The notes below the pieces were generated by a model. The model was not told the origin of the DNA and made no database searches. It saw only the letters and a program-made list of their open reading frames with translations. A DNA stretch of 64,000 nucleotides from Nonomuraea gerenzanensis (GTDB lineage Bacteria > Actinomycetota > Actinomycetes > Streptosporangiales > Streptosporangiaceae), in contig NZ_CP084058.1 of NCBI RefSeq assembly GCF_020215645.1, positions 11,462,501-11,526,500 of the forward strand. Reading direction: 5' to 3'. A program made the translations under genes and the position numbers. Below are positions 62,194 to 64,000 of the stretch, in pieces; positions within the stretch are counted from its first letter, which is position 1, and every line of letters starts with the position of its first letter.

Positions 62194-62222
62194 GCGCCCA
62201 CCGTAGTGGGCGCATGCCCACT
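62185..62222 (-). promoter_or_regulatory. Perfect 17-bp inverted repeat over start codon
   Basis: AGTGGGCATGCGCCCAC (62185-62201), CGTA, GTGGGCGCATGCCCACT (62206-62222). The start codon of the methyltransferase (62191-62193) is in the left arm. It could be an operator or, in RNA, a hairpin hiding the start codon. Confidence 0.85.
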
Positions 62223-62451
62223 AGACAAGCGCGCCGTCTTCGCCGTGAGCGTACGATCAGCCCGCGAGCCGCTCCTCGGCCATCCGCCGCCGGCTGCACG
62301 GCGAACGGCCGCCGCAGCGCGACCGTGTGAAGCCGGAGACCGCACCACCTTGACCGATCGTCTTGACCGACGTATGCACGCGGTAGACGAAGATCCATGT
62401 CAAGGGTGCGCCCCCGCACCCGGCAGGCGTGAGCAGTGAAGGGAAGCCCCG

Positions 62452-64000
62452 ATGTCACCTGACGCCCCCGGCTCGATGGTCCGCCCCACCCGCCGAACCG
62501 TCCTGGCGGGCGGCGCGGGTGCCGCCCTGGCCGCCGCGTTCGCCCCCGCCACGGCGCCACCGGCGAGCGCCGCCGCGTCGGAGCGGACCTCCGTCAGGAC
62601 CGGCACCGACTTCGCCGTCGCCCTCTCACCGGACGGCCGCACGCTGGCCTTCGACCTGCTGGGCGTGCTGTGGGTCTGCTCCGCGTCCGGCGGCACCGCC
62701 CGCCGGCTCACCAGCGACCTGTACGACCTCGCCCAGCCCGACTGGTCCCCCGACGGCTCCACGATCGTGTTCCAGTCCTACCGGGACGGCGTGTTCAACC
62801 TGTGGACGATCCGCCCCGACGGGTCGGCGATCAAGCAGCTGACGAAGGGCCCGTTCGACCATCGCGAGCCCCGCTACAGCCCTGACGGCCGCACCATCGC
62901 CTACTCCTCCGACGCCGGCGGCAGCTACGGGATCCACCTGCTCGACGTCGCCACCGGAGCGTCGCGCGCCCTGGCGGACACGGCCGTCGAGGAGTACGAG
63001 CCGGCCTGGTCGCCCGACGGCGCCAAGCTCGCCTTCGTCGTCGCCGACACCAGGATCGACGTCGTGGACGTGGCCACCGGCGAGCGCCGCACCGCGGTGA
63101 CGGTCCCCGCCGGCCAGGTCATCCACCAGCCGTCCTGGCTGCCGAACGGCACCGACCTGGCCTACCACCTCTTCCGCTCCGGTCAGAACGAGCTGGCGAG
63201 CACGGCCGGCCCCCTGGTCACGGGCGAGGAGGTCTTCCCGTTCCAGGCCAGGTTCGCCCCGGACGGGCGCTACGTCTACACCTCCGCCGGCGCCATCAGG
63301 ACCCGCCGCCTCGGCTCCGCCTCCGCCGGCACGGTCGGCTTCGCCGCCGCGCTGACCACGACGACCCCGAAGTACAGGAAGCGGGCCCGCGTGTTCGACG
63401 CGCCCGGCTCGTTCCCCGTCGTCGGGATCGGCAGCCCGGCGGTGTCGCCGGACGGGTCCGCCGTGGCGTTCCGCGCACTCAACGACATCTACCTGATGCG
63501 CGCCGGCGACCTGCCCCGGCCGCTCTTCCGTGACCGCTGGTGGAAGGCCGACCCGGACTTCTCGCCGGACGGGCGGCGGCTGGCGTTCGTGACGGACCGC
63601 ACCGGGACGCTCAACATCTGGGTCCGTGACCTGGCCACGGGCGCCGACCGGCAGCTCACCCGGCTCACCGACTCCGCCGCCCTGTCCGTCAGGTGGTCGC
63701 CCGACGGCGGCGAGCTGGCCTACCTGGACCAGGACGGCGCCCTCTGGGTGCTGGACGTGGCCACCGGCGACGTGCAGAAGATCTTCAACGCCACCTTCGA
63801 GCCGGGCCGGCCCACCTGGTCGCCCGACGGCAGGACGATCGCGCTGGCCGCCGTCGTGCCGTACTCGCGGCGCTACCGCGAGGGACTGTCGAAGATCCTG
63901 CTGGTGGACCGGGCCACCGGCGCGGGCACGTACGTGGACCCCGCGCCGCACCGCTCCCTGCAGACCCGCGGCGACGACGGCCCCGTCTGGTCACCGGACG
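62452..64000 (+). CDS. Tat-exported TolB-like beta-propeller protein (partial)
   Basis: The frame is open to the window end (516 codons). Start ATG 62452 with AAGGGAA eight bases upstream. Twin-arginine signal RPTRRTVLAGGAGAALAAAF, then ASA. Repeated PD40 blades: ALSPDGRTLAFD, PDWSPDGSTIVFQS, PRYSPDGRTIAYSS, PAWSPDGAKLAFV, PDFSPDGRRLAFVT, VRWSPDGGELAYL, PTWSPDGRTIALA. Actinobacterial proteins of this type often continue into an amidohydrolase domain; that part, if present, lies beyond the window. Confidence 0.9.
   Translation, partial: MSPDAPGSMVRPTRRTVLAGGAGAALAAAFAPATAPPASAAASERTSVRTGTDFAVALSPDGRTLAFDLLGVLWVCSASGGTARRLTSDLYDLAQPDWSPDGSTIVFQSYRDGVFNLWTIRPDGSAIKQLTKGPFDHREPRYSPDGRTIAYSSDAGGSYGIHLLDVATGASRALADTAVEEYEPAWSPDGAKLAFVVADTRIDVVDVATGERRTAVTVPAGQVIHQPSWLPNGTDLAYHLFRSGQNELASTAGPLVTGEEVFPFQARFAPDGRYVYTSAGAIRTRRLGSASAGTVGFAAALTTTTPKYRKRARVFDAPGSFPVVGIGSPAVSPDGSAVAFRALNDIYLMRAGDLPRPLFRDRWWKADPDFSPDGRRLAFVTDRTGTLNIWVRDLATGADRQLTRLTDSAALSVRWSPDGGELAYLDQDGALWVLDVATGDVQKIFNATFEPGRPTWSPDGRTIALAAVVPYSRRYREGLSKILLVDRATGAGTYVDPAPHRSLQTRGDDGPVWSPD

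Overview
High-GC actinomycete chromosome. Abundant GTG/TTG starts, 4-bp GTGA/TTGA gene overlaps, Tat/Sec-secreted envelope enzymes, Lsr2-like and TetR/GntR regulators and the gene families present fit a Streptosporangiales genus such as Nonomuraea (inference; no rRNA or intact tRNA is in the window).

Layout. 1-3.2 kb: end of a helicase with an Lsr2-like tail, a VapBC-type toxin-antitoxin pair and an unknown protein. 3.1-7.1 kb: a degraded 3.9-kb island between two copies of a tRNA-Lys(TTT) 3' half. It holds a frameshifted tyrosine integrase, an N-terminal remnant of an RHS/polymorphic-toxin-like secreted protein and two immunity-like genes. 7.7-13.0 kb: metallo-beta-lactamase-fold hydrolase, MpaB-type oxygenase, an integrase scrap joined to a duplicated helicase 3' end, a DEAD-box helicase and a cold-shock protein. 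13.2-23.8 kb: a sialic-acid scavenging locus (epimerase, kinase, lyase, peptide-type ABC transporter, FadR-type regulator, secreted sialidase) with a shared candidate operator at both control regions. 24.2-35.0 kb: small regulator/enzyme modules, a LuxR-type two-component pair and decayed fragments.

35.4-49.4 kb is the most interesting part, an unusual RiPP-like biosynthetic cluster. It contains a PqqD-like recognition element, a thymidylate-kinase-like protein, a CPBP-type membrane protein, a DUF6817-like protein, a nucleotidyltransferase, an SDR, an aldehyde dehydrogenase, an asparagine-synthetase homologue, a TauD-type oxygenase, a B12-type radical SAM protein, a P450 and an MFS exporter. 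A 24-codon gene at 44195-44269, with its own promoter and 13 bp upstream of the TauD-type gene, has a KKRYxKPxV leader-like motif and is the best precursor candidate. The radical SAM protein begins with about 60 residues resembling a RiPP leader domain.

49.8-62.2 kb is an envelope-remodelling region: an M15-like peptidoglycan-binding protein, two I36-domain proteins (M23 and SpoIID fusions) whose I36 DNA is 320/321 identical, an HTH-TM-NBR1-Ig protein, a VanY-like carboxypeptidase beside a two-component pair, a GerMN-like lipoprotein, an S41 protease and a second two-component pair. The lipoprotein and the S41 protease genes are convergent neighbours, and both carry in-frame tandem repeats in or beside the signal peptide. 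The window ends inside a Tat-exported TolB-like propeller protein.
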